A stretch of DNA of 64,000 nucleotides from assembly GCF_004135675.1 (NCBI RefSeq), contig NZ_QHLX01000003.1, positions 62,001 through 126,000 of the forward strand, in the 5' to 3' direction. This stretch comes from Marinitoga lauensis (GTDB lineage: Bacteria; Thermotogota; Thermotogae; Petrotogales; Petrotogaceae). A program made the position numbers and the translations under genes. The notes under the pieces were generated by a model. That model worked only from the letters and a program-made list of their open reading frames with translations. It was not told the origin of the DNA and ran no database searches. Below are positions 39,409 through 50,212 of this stretch, piece after piece (the first letter of the stretch is position 1; each line of letters begins with the position of its first letter).

Positions 39409-42400
39409 AAAAGTCTATTTCTACTGGAACTAATGTTGCGTATTTTTCCTGTGATGCATCATAACTTGATAATACTTTATGTTGGTCATATCCTTCTGGA
39501 ACTATTATGTCAAGAACATATGGTCCGTAGTCTCCTGCGTTTGCTGGATAGCCTCCAAGGGTCCATTGTGTATTTTCTGGGTAATTGCTCTATAATGATC
39601 AGCGCCGTATCCATCCTGAGAACCTACTATAAAGTAAGCATATATTTTGTTATTTTCTATATTCAAGAATTTTTTCATTACTATTACAGTTACAATTTTT
39701 TCTCCAGGATCTGCTTCTACCTGTACGCCTTCTGGTAATTCCTGATCATCTGATGTTGCCAATAATTGACCATAACTTGGCCAGCCAGCTACTTTGATAA
39801 AATAATCCCATGGATGGTTTGAGTCAAATTGCACTCTTGCACCATCTTTATATGTCCTTGTTAACCCACCATTTTTGGTATCTAAATAAATGTTTATTAA
39901 TTGATGTGAAAAGCCTTTAGGTGCTCCCCATGGATTTGTCATTTCACCAAATTTGAATTTAAATACCAATGAGTCTTCTGCATCATAAACTTTAACCCAT
40001 TCCATATCCCATAAACCTTTATAAGGTTTGAATGCTCCATCTTTAGGATATGTATAACCTCCTGGGCCATCTTCATCACCAATTGGATCTTCAAATGTTT
40101 TTATCAATTTTCCTCCTATTTCTTTAGGAATCGTAACATGAACAGGTCCAGAATTAGGAGCAAAGTCTACATCACCAGAGTTTCCTTTTTCCGTATAAGC
40201 CATTACTACTGCTAAATTAAATTCATCACCACTTTTTATGCCGATTAAATCAAATGGAATTTTAAATTCAACAACGTTTTCTTTTGAAGCTATATATCCC
40301 GGTTTTTTACCTGCAATCATCCATCTTTCTGTACCACTTGCATTATAGTAATATAAATCACTTTTTTTCGGATATTTTTGAAGGTTAAAGCTAAACCTTT
40401 TTGCCAGAGCAAAACCTAAGTCTGTGATTTGTTCACCACTTTTTGAATAAGCAGTTCTTGTATTTAATTTTTTTGCATTTGGCATATCAGTATAGATTTC
40501 TAATTTATATGGTTTTCCAGCTAATTCATTTATAGATTTTTTAAGTTCTACTGCAACATAAATATTTGAATTGTCTCTTCCGACATAAAAGCCAGAAATT
40601 AAGTCTCCTTCTTTATACATTATTCCTGAATCATCATCAGCAAAATATCCGCTCTTTGACATTTCTTTATCATCTATAATACCATCCAATGTTATTTCAA
40701 CTTTACCAATATTTCCTTTTGAAGCCATAGAAGGCTTTTTATTAGCTATAAATAGATATCCTGGAATCTTGTCTTCTGGAATTTTTGCCATTCTATATAA
40801 TTGAATTAATAGTTTTTTAAATTGCATATCAAATAATACTTCGTTAGGTCCTGCGTCCTGGTCACTTCCATACCACCAGAACCAATCACTTCCCTCGGCA
40901 GCATATAATATATCTAACGCTTTTTTAAATTCTTCATCGGTTAGTTTATCTTTATTTTCCATTAATACTTTTCTTGCCTGGGCTAATCTTTCCCAACCTT
41001 CATTTTCTTCCTTTTCACCATACCATGTGTCTAAACTTCCACCAACCCATGAGCCTTTAGGTAATTGATTTAATTTACCTTTAACTCCATAATTTTCTAT
41101 ATATTCTTCTGGAGTAACTAATTCGATATATGGATCATTTGAAAGAGCTTGATAGAATAATTTTCTGAAATCATTACCATTATTTGGATAATGTTCCCAG
41201 GCATTTTCACCGTCAAGAGCAACAGTAACAATCATATCTCCTTCGTCATTTAATTTTTGTATATTATGAAGAGTTTGTAAAAAGTCTTTTACTGCACCTT
41301 CTTTTGTCATATTTGAATATTTAAAACCAATTCTATCTGATAAATCTGTATCTCTGAAAAATACATATACACTTTTTCCATCGATAGTTACTTTATAAGG
41401 TTTATATAATTTATGTGGATCACCTGTATTAATTCCAGCCTTTTGTAAGATTTGTTTATCTGTAATTATCCATTTTACGCCATTCTCTGCGAACATAGGA
41501 ACAAGTGGAGAGCTAACAGCCTGTTCAGATGGCCACATTCCTACAGGTTTTCTACCAAATATTGATGTGAAATATTCTAATCCTCTTTTAATTTGGGCTT
41601 TAGCATCTTCTGGCCATCCCATGTCAACTAATAATGGTAATATTGGATGATAATATGGTGTTGTTGTTAATTCAACTTTTCCTTCATTCCATAATTTTTT
41701 ATATTTTTCTACAATTTGTGACATTAATTCATAATGTTTTGATATTACATATTCTAAATCTTCTTTTGTATAGTTTCTATCTTTTTCTACCAGAGCTTTT
41801 AATTTTTTATCGCTATTGATATAATCGATGTTTATCCAATATAAATTCCATGCTACTTTTAAATCCAGCCAGTCTTGAGAGGTAAATTCTTCATTTTTAT
41901 CTCTCTTTTCTCTTAATTCTGCATATCTTGGGTGTGAGTCAATAAATTGTGGGTTAATATCAAAGAAGTGCCATTTTACAAATTCTTTTTCTTCATCGGT
42001 TAAATTATTTTTTAATGATAATTCTAAGTATTTGTCTTTAGCTCCATTGTTTACGTAGTCCATTAATTGAATTAATAATACAGGAGTAATATTAAATGTG
42101 ACTTTTCCACTTGTTAAGTAATTTTCAACTAAATCTGCCATATATGGATAGTCATTTACGGCATGAGCTCTTACCCATGGCATTTCAGCATTTAAATCAC
42201 CAGGAATTTTATATGAAGGTTGATGATGATGCCATACTATTGCTACTTTCAAAGGTTCTTTATTATCATCGCCTTTAGGAATTTTGGATAAGAAATTTTC
42301 AATAGCTTCATCAGTAACGTTTTTTATTTCTGGAACTTCGCTTACATTTTCTAAAGAAGCTTCAGGTGGTATGTCTCTCCATGATGCAACTGTATCTTTT

Positions 42401-43206
42401 TGTATTTGATCTATATCCTCAACTATTACAACTCTATTTGATATTTCTTCACCCTTTTCATCTTTTTCAACAGTATCCCAATTTCCTCTGGTATATTTAT
42501 ATTCTAATCTTTTTCCAACTTCGATTTCCAGTTTATATGTAGCTATATTCCCATTTCTATCCATTACAAGCTGCCCTGGATCCCAATTATTGAAATTACC
42601 AACAATATAAATATTGTCAGATGATGGTGTGTTTGAAGGTAATGTTACTTCAAATGTAATGACAGCTTTTTCTCCAGGTTGGGCCTTTGTTTTAATTTCA
42701 GCAGGTATATCTGCCCAGCTTTCAACGGTGTCTTCTATTGTTTTACTTTTATCTGCTACAACTTTTCTGTTAGCAATTTCACCACCTTTTTCGTCTTTTT
42801 CTACGGTTCCCCAGTCACCACGTGTATATTTATATTCAAATTCACTATCTTTTTCTACATTTAAAGTAATAGTTCCAATATTATCTTTTCTTTTCAGAAC
42901 ATAATTTTCATCACCAGGGTTCCAATCATTAAATGACCCGACAATATAAATTTTTTCGTCCTTTGGCGTGTCTGAAGGTAATGTTACTTTAAAGGTTAAG
43001 GTAACAAGATCAGATTGTGTTTCTGTTGAAGTTTGTGTAACAGGTTTTTGGACACTTGTTGCTTCTTTTGTATTTTCTGGTGCAACCTTATTGATTAAAG
43101 GAGCTTCCGGTGTCGGTGAACTTTGTTGAGCACCACAACTAATCAAGAAAATAGATAATACTGATAAAATGAAAACCATAAAAAGTTTTGAAAAATGTTT
43201 CTGCAT
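39407..43206 (-). CDS. GH57 amylopullulanase lipoprotein with two starch-binding domains
   Basis: About 1266 residues. A lipoprotein signal ends LSIFLISC (Cys24). Two tandem CBM20/48-like domains follow (IYIVGSFNDWNPGDENYVL and IYIVGNFNNWDPGQLVMD). The GH57 catalytic domain starts near residue 320 with WHHHQP, has the probable nucleophile Glu in GMWPSEQAV and the probable acid Asp in VALDGENAWEHYP. The C-terminal ~450 residues form glucodextranase-C/DOMON-like beta domains. A frameshift near 39575 garbles the last residues; corrected, the end reads PYVLDIIVPEGYDQHK and stops at 39407. It should hydrolyse alpha-1,4 and alpha-1,6 glucans while anchored to the cell surface. Confidence 0.9.
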
Positions 43207-43276
43207 GAGTTTCTTAACCCCCTTTTAAAAGTTTAAGATTTTTGTGTTTGTAATTATATATATATACTCAGTTAAG

Positions 43277-43306
43277 ATTATACACTAATATATGCTTAAA
43301 TTTCAA
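43277..43306 (-). promoter_or_regulatory. Promoter of the amylopullulanase gene
   Basis: On the minus strand TTGAAA (43301-43306) and TATAAT (43277-43282), spacer 18. Confidence 0.7.
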
Positions 43307-43343
43307 GTTTTTAATAAAAAACATATTTACAATAATAGTGTTT

Positions 43344-43371
43344 TTGAAAAACTTTTAAGATGTGGTAAAAT
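43344..43371 (+). promoter_or_regulatory. panC promoter, divergent from the previous one
   Basis: TTGAAA (43344-43349) and TAAAAT (43366-43371), spacer 16, about 32 bases before the ATG. Confidence 0.62.
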
Positions 43372-43402
43372 TCTTTTAGAAATAAGAGAATGGAGGGATT
43401 AA

Positions 43403-44244
43403 ATGAATTTAATAAATAGTATAGCTGAAATGAAAAAATTAGAAATAAAATGATTAAAGAAGGAAAAAGTATAGGTTTTGTTCCAACTATGGGATATTTA
43501 CATAAAGGTCATTTATCTTTGGTGGAACAGGCGAGAAAAGATAATGATATAGTTGTTGTAAGTATTTTTGTAAATCCAACTCAATTTGGTCCAAATGAAG
43601 ATTTTGATAGATATCCAAGGGATTTAAATAGAGATATGGAATTATTAAAACCATATAATGTTGATTATATTTTTCATCCAGATGTAAACGAGATGTATTC
43701 AAAAGATCATTCAACATATGTGGAAGAGATAAAATTAACAAAAGTTCTCTGTGGTAAATCAAGGCCAGGGCATTTTAGAGGAGTGACAACTATAGTTACA
43801 AAACTATTCAATATAATAAGACCTACAAGAGCTTATTTTGGTCAAAAAGATGCTCAACAATTCAGAGTTCTTAGAAAGATGGTTAATGATTTAAATATGG
43901 ATGTTGAAATGGTTGAAATGCCAATAATAAGAGAAGAAGATGGACTTGCAATGAGTTCAAGAAATATATATTTGAATTCAGAGGAAAGAAAGCAGGCTCT
44001 GGCATTAAGCAAATCATTGAAAAAAGCAAAAGAATTATATGAAAATGGTGAACGTAATGCAAATATTATAAAAGCAGAGATGCGAAAAATATTCAATGAA
44101 AATCCTCTGGTTAAAGTAGATTATATAGAAATAGTGGATGAATATAATCTGGAAAATGTAAATATTATTGAAAATAAAGTATTAGTAGCAGTTGCTGCTT
44201 TTGTAGGTAAGGCACGATTGATAGATAATGTAATTTTAGGATAG
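43403..44244 (+). CDS. panC: Pantothenate synthetase, frameshifted near the start
   Basis: ATG 43403 follows GGAGGG. The first 13 codons ([12 protein letters not shown]) are in another frame; one base is missing near 43440. The rest is complete: [20 protein letters not shown] (HIGH-type motif), [46 protein letters not shown] and AMSSRNIYL (KMSKS-like). It condenses pantoate and beta-alanine with ATP. The rest of the CoA pathway is not here. The next gene starts 11 bases later. Confidence 0.95.
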
Positions 44245-44255
44245 GGGAGATATAA

Positions 44256-46126
44256 ATGTCTAAGATATCTATGAAGGGAATGTTGAATATAGTATCGATT
44301 ATACTTTTGAGTATATCAATGTTTACTATAATATATTTTTTTCAAAACGAATTTGGAGAAACATTTCTGAGCCTATTTCAGAGAGTATAATGAATAATTT
44401 AAATGAAAAAGGAAATTATATATCTCTTTATTTTGAAAATGAAGTAAGAAAATTAGAGATAATGCCAAAGAATTTTTCATATAATTCAACAGAAACAGGT
44501 GAAGTTCTAAAAAACTTAAAAAAGCAATTAAAATCATATCCGGAATTTGAAGAGTTTTTTATAGCAAATTCTGATGGTGAAAGTATTTCAAGTTCAAATA
44601 TTTTCACCAATATATCCAGATACAGATATTTTCAGGAAATTTTTACAAATGATAAAGAATGGGCTATTAGTGATATTTTTACATCTAAAATTTCAGGTGA
44701 TGCTGCAATAATATTGGTAATTAAACATTATATTGATGGAAAAAAGTATATTTTTGGAGGTGCTTTAAACCTTAAAAAATTTTTTCTGGATTCAAATGCA
44801 TTTAAATTTAAAAGAGAAGGAAATATATTTTTATAGACAACCTTGGGACTTATTTTAGTGTTAATAATGACGGAAGTATTAATTCAGGAACATTTGCAAA
44901 AAATTTCAGAGATAATATAATTCGTGATTTAAAAAACTCAAATGGATTTTTGGAAACAAAAAAGAATAAAAAGATTATTTATTATTTGTTAGTCCTATTA
45001 ATTCTATAAATTGGAAAATAGGTTTTTATATTGAAAAAAGATTAATTACCCTGATTTTACCAGATATTATCTTATTGGATTTGTTTTTTTAGCAGTGCTT
45101 ATATTTTTTGAAATTCTTTTTAATCATATAATTATAAGAAAAAGATTCTATAATTCTATTAATTTAATGAAAAACGAAATGAAGAAGCTTAATGAAATGA
45201 ATTTTGATAAGATAGAAATAAATATCAAAGAACCTATGTTTATTGATTTTTCAGATAATTTGCAATTAATGGCTATGAATTTAAAGGAAAACTTCAATTC
45301 ATTTTCTAATCAAATATATAAATTAGAAGGCAATATTAATCAAACCGATAATTTAATTAAAGAAGAAATCTCACGGCTAAATGAAGAAAATGAAACTATC
45401 GAAAAATTATCAAAGACATTTGAGGCAATCTCTCAATCTGTAAATGATTCTCAAAATGTTTCTGAAAATTTTAAAAATAAACTGTCTTCTTATGACAAAG
45501 AGCTTGAAGAGTTACGCCACAATTTATTAAAATCAAAAGCAAAAATTTCATATTTTTCTGAATTAATTTCTAAAATAACAGAAATTTCCGAAAAAGTCAG
45601 TGATTTATCTTTTAGAGCAGAAATATTATCCTTAAATGCAGCGTTAGAAGCTTCAAAAGAAAAAAGTTCCTTAACTTTTGCAGTAATTGCTGCGGATATG
45701 AGAGATATGTCTTATGTTTTAAAAGATTATAATTCTAAAACACATTCACATATATTGCACATAATAGAAAATTTAAATGAATATAAAAGTACGCTTGACG
45801 ATTTATTCAAAGCTATAGACTCTAATATATTTGAAATAAGAAGGGTTTCTTCTAATTACAAAGATATAGAGAACTTTATTAAAGAATATTCAATATCCTC
45901 TGCTCAGGTGAAAAATGCTCTTAATTTATTAAAGTTAATTACTAACAAAAATAAAACAATTATGGAAAATATTGTAGATAATTTTAAAGAAATTGAAAAG
46001 AATTATGAAGAATTAAAAAGAATATTTATGTCAAAAAAAGCACCTAAAAATTTAGAGGAAATATTCAAAAAATTAGAAGAAATTGAAAAAAAAGAGGAAG
46101 CAGGAAGTGAATTAGATGAAGACTAA
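44256..46126 (+). CDS. Divergent chemoreceptor-like membrane protein, frameshifted
   Basis: ATG 44256 after GGGGAGA. It has a first membrane helix (MLNIVSIILLSISMFTII), a Cache-like extracytoplasmic domain (EFFIANSDGESISSSNIF, then YFQEIFTNDKEWAISDIFTS), a second helix near 45080-45120 and a helical cytoplasmic part. The hairpin tip reads AEILSLNAALEASKEKSSLT rather than the usual [14 protein letters not shown]. It keeps N-A-A and one Glu but loses the Arg and the Gly-Glu, so it is a degenerate MCP tip. There is no clear HAMP. Breaks lie at about 44370, 44835 and 44970-45080. It overlaps the cheW-like gene by 11 bases, suggesting a dedicated pair. Confidence 0.72.
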
Positions 46127-46589
46127 TCCATTTAAATCACTAAAAAAAATTATCTTACTTAAAGATAAAATTGATTATTATGTTATATTTAAAGTAGAAA
46201 ATATATTATATGGATTAAAGACAGATATTGTAAAAGAAATTATCCCAAGCTTAGAAAAAAAAGAATTACCCAATACTCCTGATTATATTATAGGGGTTAT
46301 TAACAAAGATAATCAGCCAATTACTTTAATCGATTTGAAAAGATTATTAAAAGATGAATATCAGGATTATAATAAAAACATGTATGTAATAAATTTTGTT
46401 TATGATAAAAAAAATTATGGTTTTTTTACAAGAGAAGTAATAGATATTATTCCTATAGATAAGGGAGCCTTAAATAATGCAGGGGAAGAACTGCAGGATT
46501 TTTATTTTGTTGATAAAATTTTTTCTTTCAATGGTGATATAGTTCTTGTTATCAATGCAGAAAAAATAATAAAAAGTAACGAAGAATAA
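46116..46589 (+). CDS. CheW-like scaffold protein
   Basis: 157 residues, intact. It has the CheW fold pattern: YYVIFKVENILYGLKTDIVK, IIPSLEKKELPNTPDYIIGV, INKDNQPITLIDLKRLL and an end IVLVINAEKII. It overlaps the preceding receptor gene. In chemotaxis arrays CheW links receptors to CheA. This one is divergent (no RG at the usual VINLRG position, which reads VINKDN), matching its divergent receptor. Confidence 0.8.
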   Translation: MKTNPFKSLKKIILLKDKIDYYVIFKVENILYGLKTDIVKEIIPSLEKKELPNTPDYIIGVINKDNQPITLIDLKRLLKDEYQDYNKNMYVINFVYDKKNYGFFTREVIDIIPIDKGALNNAGEELQDFYFVDKIFSFNGDIVLVINAEKIIKSNEE

Positions 46590-46616
46590 AAAATCCGGTC
46601 ATAGACCGGATTTTTT
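46588..46616. terminator. Bidirectional terminator
   Basis: Stem AAAAAATCCGGTC / GACCGGATTTTTT, loop ATA; it overlaps the stop codons of both convergent genes. Confidence 0.9.
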
Positions 46617-47808
46617 ATCTTAAAAGTTGTGTAACCTGTTGAGGTAATTGGTTTGCCTGAGACAACATAGCAGTACCACTTTGAAGTAAAATTTGTTGTT
46701 TAGTATATTCCGCCATCTCTTTTGCCATATCAGCATCTCTGATACGACTTTCAGCAGCTGTTAAGTTTTCTTCAGCAACACCTAAGTTTTTGATTGTATG
46801 TTCCAATCTATTTTGAGAAGCACCTAATTTCGCCCTGAATGCTGAAACTTTATAAATAGCTGCATCTAAAGCGCTAATGGCAAATTCAGCATCGCTTTGT
46901 GAATCGATTTTTACATGAGATGTAATACCTAAATCGTCAGCCTTCATACTTTCGAACCCAAGTGAAATGATCTGCCCTTCATTTGCACCAATATGGAATT
47001 TTATAGGATCAACATTAGAGGTTATATTTCCATATACAGCTATAGAACCACCATCAACTTTTGTTCCTGATGCCAAAGTCCCACCGTAATCAGCTATTTT
47101 TGCAATCTGATTTGAATCCCATTCGATTCTTACTGTAGCTGTTCCACCGCTTAAGGTAACGGCAACAGCTGAGCCTGATAAAGTTACACTTGTAATAGTT
47201 ACCTGAGCAATACCATTTGAATCAATTCTTGATATTTTTACATCGAGTTGTGATGTTGCACCACCTGTAAACTGTCCAACTTCAATGATTATATTTCCAC
47301 TTGCTGTAATATTAGATGAATATGCACCAACTGCAAAGTGGGCAGAGCCTGGTGCTACAATTTTTGCTTCAGCAGTTCTTGTTCCTTTTATTGAACCATC
47401 CAATAAATTTTTTGTATTAAATTGTGTTGTTTTAGCAATTCTGTCAATTTCATCTCTTAATTCTTTAAACTCATTTTGTAGTTGATCCCTATCAGCATCG
47501 GTATTTGTTTCTGTAGACGATTGGACAGCTAATTCTCTCATACGTTTTAAAATAGAATGAACTTCATCTAAAGCACCTTCAGCAGTTTGAATCATCGATA
47601 CTGCATCCTGAGCATTTTTGATGGCTTTATCAAGTCCTTTTATCTGGTTTCTCATTTTTTCTGATATTGCCAATCCCGCAGCATCATCAGCAGCTCTATT
47701 GATTCTTAAACCAGAAGAAAGTTTTTCTAATGTTTTTCCCATACTACCCTTTACATTGGATAGAGTCCTCCACGCATTTAATGCTTCCATGTTGTGGTAA
47801 ATTCTCAT
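46615..47808 (-). CDS. fliC: Flagellin
   Basis: 397 residues, intact. N-terminal D0/D1 signature: LSSGLRINRAADDAAGLAIS with MRNQIKGLDKAIKNAQDAVS. C-terminal signature: GASQNRLEHTIKNLGVAEEN, SRIRDADMAKEMAEYTKQQI and AMLSQANQLPQQVTQLL. The central part (about 150-290) is Thr/Ser/Gly-rich and forms the variable outer domain. GGAGGTG site. It starts 22 bases downstream of the lipoprotein gene stop, so it may share that transcript or have a promoter within it. It builds the flagellar filament. Confidence 0.97.
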   Translation of the reverse strand: MRIYHNMEALNAWRTLSNVKGSMGKTLEKLSSGLRINRAADDAAGLAISEKMRNQIKGLDKAIKNAQDAVSMIQTAEGALDEVHSILKRMRELAVQSSTETNTDADRDQLQNEFKELRDEIDRIAKTTQFNTKNLLDGSIKGTRTAEAKIVAPGSAHFAVGAYSSNITASGNIIIEVGQFTGGATSQLDVKISRIDSNGIAQVTITSVTLSGSAVAVTLSGGTATVRIEWDSNQIAKIADYGGTLASGTKVDGGSIAVYGNITSNVDPIKFHIGANEGQIISLGFESMKADDLGITSHVKIDSQSDAEFAISALDAAIYKVSAFRAKLGASQNRLEHTIKNLGVAEENLTAAESRIRDADMAKEMAEYTKQQILLQSGTAMLSQANQLPQQVTQLLR

Positions 47809-47830
47809 AAACTACACCTCCATGTTTATG

Positions 47831-49942
47831 TTATTTTGTTTTAAAAATAACTGTATATTGTATGTTTTCGAATTCATTTGCATATGTATTTCCAAATTCA
47901 TCAACTATTTGAGAAGGATCTATTTTAAATTCCCATGTTTGTGATGAGTCAAGAGTTATATCCTTTAAAACTCCAAAAAACTTAATATGTTTATTTGTCT
48001 GATTCGATAAAGGGATATTTATTGTTTTATTTGTATTATTTTCAAAAATAGTTAAACTTATATTTATAGCATCTTTTGGAACTATTTCTGATTCATCATA
48101 AAATTCGATGCTTATTGTTGGGTTAACTATAGGAGAACTTATATATAGCTTATAGAAATCCGATGTGCTTTCTGTTGAATATACAGTAGTTCCTTCAATT
48201 GAAACTTTAAATAATTTAGGTGGATTATGTTCTTTTACCAATACTTCAAAATTTTTAGAAACGGAATAATTATTTTCAGTGTCCGTGGCAAAAATTGTAA
48301 TATAATTATGTCCTTTTGGAAATTCAAATGATGTATATTTATAATTTCTTGTTTGAACAGGATTTGATCTAAATAGTTCATTGTCATTTATATTTATTGC
48401 ATATATGTAGGTAGATGGATATGTATAGTTTGCATCGATATTAAAGACCATGTCAAAATCATTCAACTGGGTTGATTCTGGATCTACGTATATTTTTTCA
48501 GGTAAATAATATAAATTAGTACTTTCATCTGAATTTTTTTGAATTAAAGAATAATTAAGGTTAAAATTATTTATAGTTTTTATTACTTTAAATGTTTTAT
48601 AAAGCTTTTTAGTATAATTTGTATCTGGTTTTGTAATTGTAAGAGTTAATTCATAATTACCAGGGTCCAGATACATAGTATTCGTTTCAAGAATAGTGCT
48701 ATTTGTAGTTATATCCAGTTTCTTATAATCAATTCCATCCTTTTTTAGTAAAAATGAGTAATTTAACTCATTTGAAAAATCATATTTTTTGTTTATAACA
48801 GATTTAAAATAAACAGGGTCGCGATTTGTTATTTCACTGTTTACCTCGATTTTTAAATCTCTATCCATATAGTCCTTTTTATATAGTTCCAGATTTGCAA
48901 TGAATTCTTCATATTTTTCCACTTTTAAATCAAAAGATATTTCTGTTGAATCATTTGTAATTAAATTTTTTACGTAGAATTTTAAAGAATTATCTCCATT
49001 ATTCAGATAAATAGGACCATATTTAAAATGAAGCTTATCAGTGTATTCTTTAATTATTTCTCCATCTTTATCTGAGAATATATACAAATACGATGCAGGT
49101 AAGGTATAATTTTCCTTCACATTTGTTATTACATAAATAGGATCGATAGTAGTTAAAGTTGAATCATTAGTTATAGTAGGACCATCATAAGAACCTTTAT
49201 GTAATTCGGAAATCAAATTAAATGACGTGTCTATATTTTTTGGGTTTAATTCTACAGTTGTTCTTCCAAAACCATTATTGGTACCATCATATATTTCTAC
49301 AGAGATAATATGTTTTTTCTTCTGGAAAAAGAGTGGTGTTGATTCGAAAGTTTTATTCTTTATAGTTCCATTTTCTACCAGATTATTATCAAAATAGATT
49401 TTATAAAAAAAATCACTATTATACACAATGTCAGAATCAACATTGACTAGAATGGCATAGTTCCTGTAAGGGTCATAAGTGTTATTTTCCAATACTTTAC
49501 CTGTTTCTATGTTTTTGAATTTCAAGACTGGTTCCAGTTCTTTTTTGTAGTCGTAAACATTAATATATAATTTATTTTTACTTGTATAGTTTTCTCCGCC
49601 TATGGAAAAAATTCCCTGAATTTCATATTTTCCTGGTTCTGTTAATTCGAAATTTCCAGAAAGCGTGTTTTCGTTTATGGCTTTTAATTCAATTGTTCTT
49701 ATATTTTTATTATTATCAGTATTTGCTATATTTAAATAGGCCTGGCCAATATTGGCAAGTGGTGAATCCAATCTTAATATAACTTCACCTTTTGCTTCAT
49801 TAATATCTTTATTCATTATTGTTTTTGTTTGTGATGAAAAAGAGATTTCAACGGTTATTTTGAATCTCGATTCAACAGGTTTTAAACATGAGGATAAAAT
49901 AAATAATAATAAGATAATTATCAAATAGGATATATTTTTCAT
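47831..49942 (-). CDS. Large surface lipoprotein, unknown function
   Basis: 703 residues, intact, with a lipoprotein signal (YLIIILLLFILSSC, lipobox LSSC). The remainder looks like at least five successive Ig-like beta domains of about 100 residues, each with a similar pattern (for example DRDLKIEVNSEITNRDPVYF and KGSYDGPTITNDSTLTTIDP). No catalytic motif is visible. It lies directly upstream of flagellin on the same strand; a role in adhesion or envelope structure is possible. Confidence 0.75.
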   Translation of the reverse strand: MKNISYLIIILLLFILSSCLKPVESRFKITVEISFSSQTKTIMNKDINEAKGEVILRLDSPLANIGQAYLNIANTDNNKNIRTIELKAINENTLSGNFELTEPGKYEIQGIFSIGGENYTSKNKLYINVYDYKKELEPVLKFKNIETGKVLENNTYDPYRNYAILVNVDSDIVYNSDFFYKIYFDNNLVENGTIKNKTFESTPLFFQKKKHIISVEIYDGTNNGFGRTTVELNPKNIDTSFNLISELHKGSYDGPTITNDSTLTTIDPIYVITNVKENYTLPASYLYIFSDKDGEIIKEYTDKLHFKYGPIYLNNGDNSLKFYVKNLITNDSTEISFDLKVEKYEEFIANLELYKKDYMDRDLKIEVNSEITNRDPVYFKSVINKKYDFSNELNYSFLLKKDGIDYKKLDITTNSTILETNTMYLDPGNYELTLTITKPDTNYTKKLYKTFKVIKTINNFNLNYSLIQKNSDESTNLYYLPEKIYVDPESTQLNDFDMVFNIDANYTYPSTYIYAININDNELFRSNPVQTRNYKYTSFEFPKGHNYITIFATDTENNYSVSKNFEVLVKEHNPPKLFKVSIEGTTVYSTESTSDFYKLYISSPIVNPTISIEFYDESEIVPKDAINISLTIFENNTNKTINIPLSNQTNKHIKFFGVLKDITLDSSQTWEFKIDPSQIVDEFGNTYANEFENIQYTVIFKTK

Positions 49943-50212
49943 AAAATCCCTCCATGGAATAATCTTTCAATTTATCATTCTTTGAAAGAAATAAAATTCC
50001 TAAAAGTGTAAAATATTTAAAATATATGAATTGTGAATTTATTTGAATATTTCTGAATTAAGGTATGATTTTTAAATGCAAATGTTAGTATTTCTTTATA
50101 ATCTATTTTGGAATTTTAATCATAAAAGTATATAATTCAAAATGTAGAGAATTTATAATTTTATTGATGAAATAATAGTAAATATTTTTTTAACTAACCA
50201 GGAGGTGCTAAG

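Noticed and set aside
39505-39600. The C-terminus of the amylopullulanase as read in the uncorrected frame
   Set aside because: The alternative frame gives a natural end and a stop inside the terminator, so the uncorrected tail is a frameshift product.
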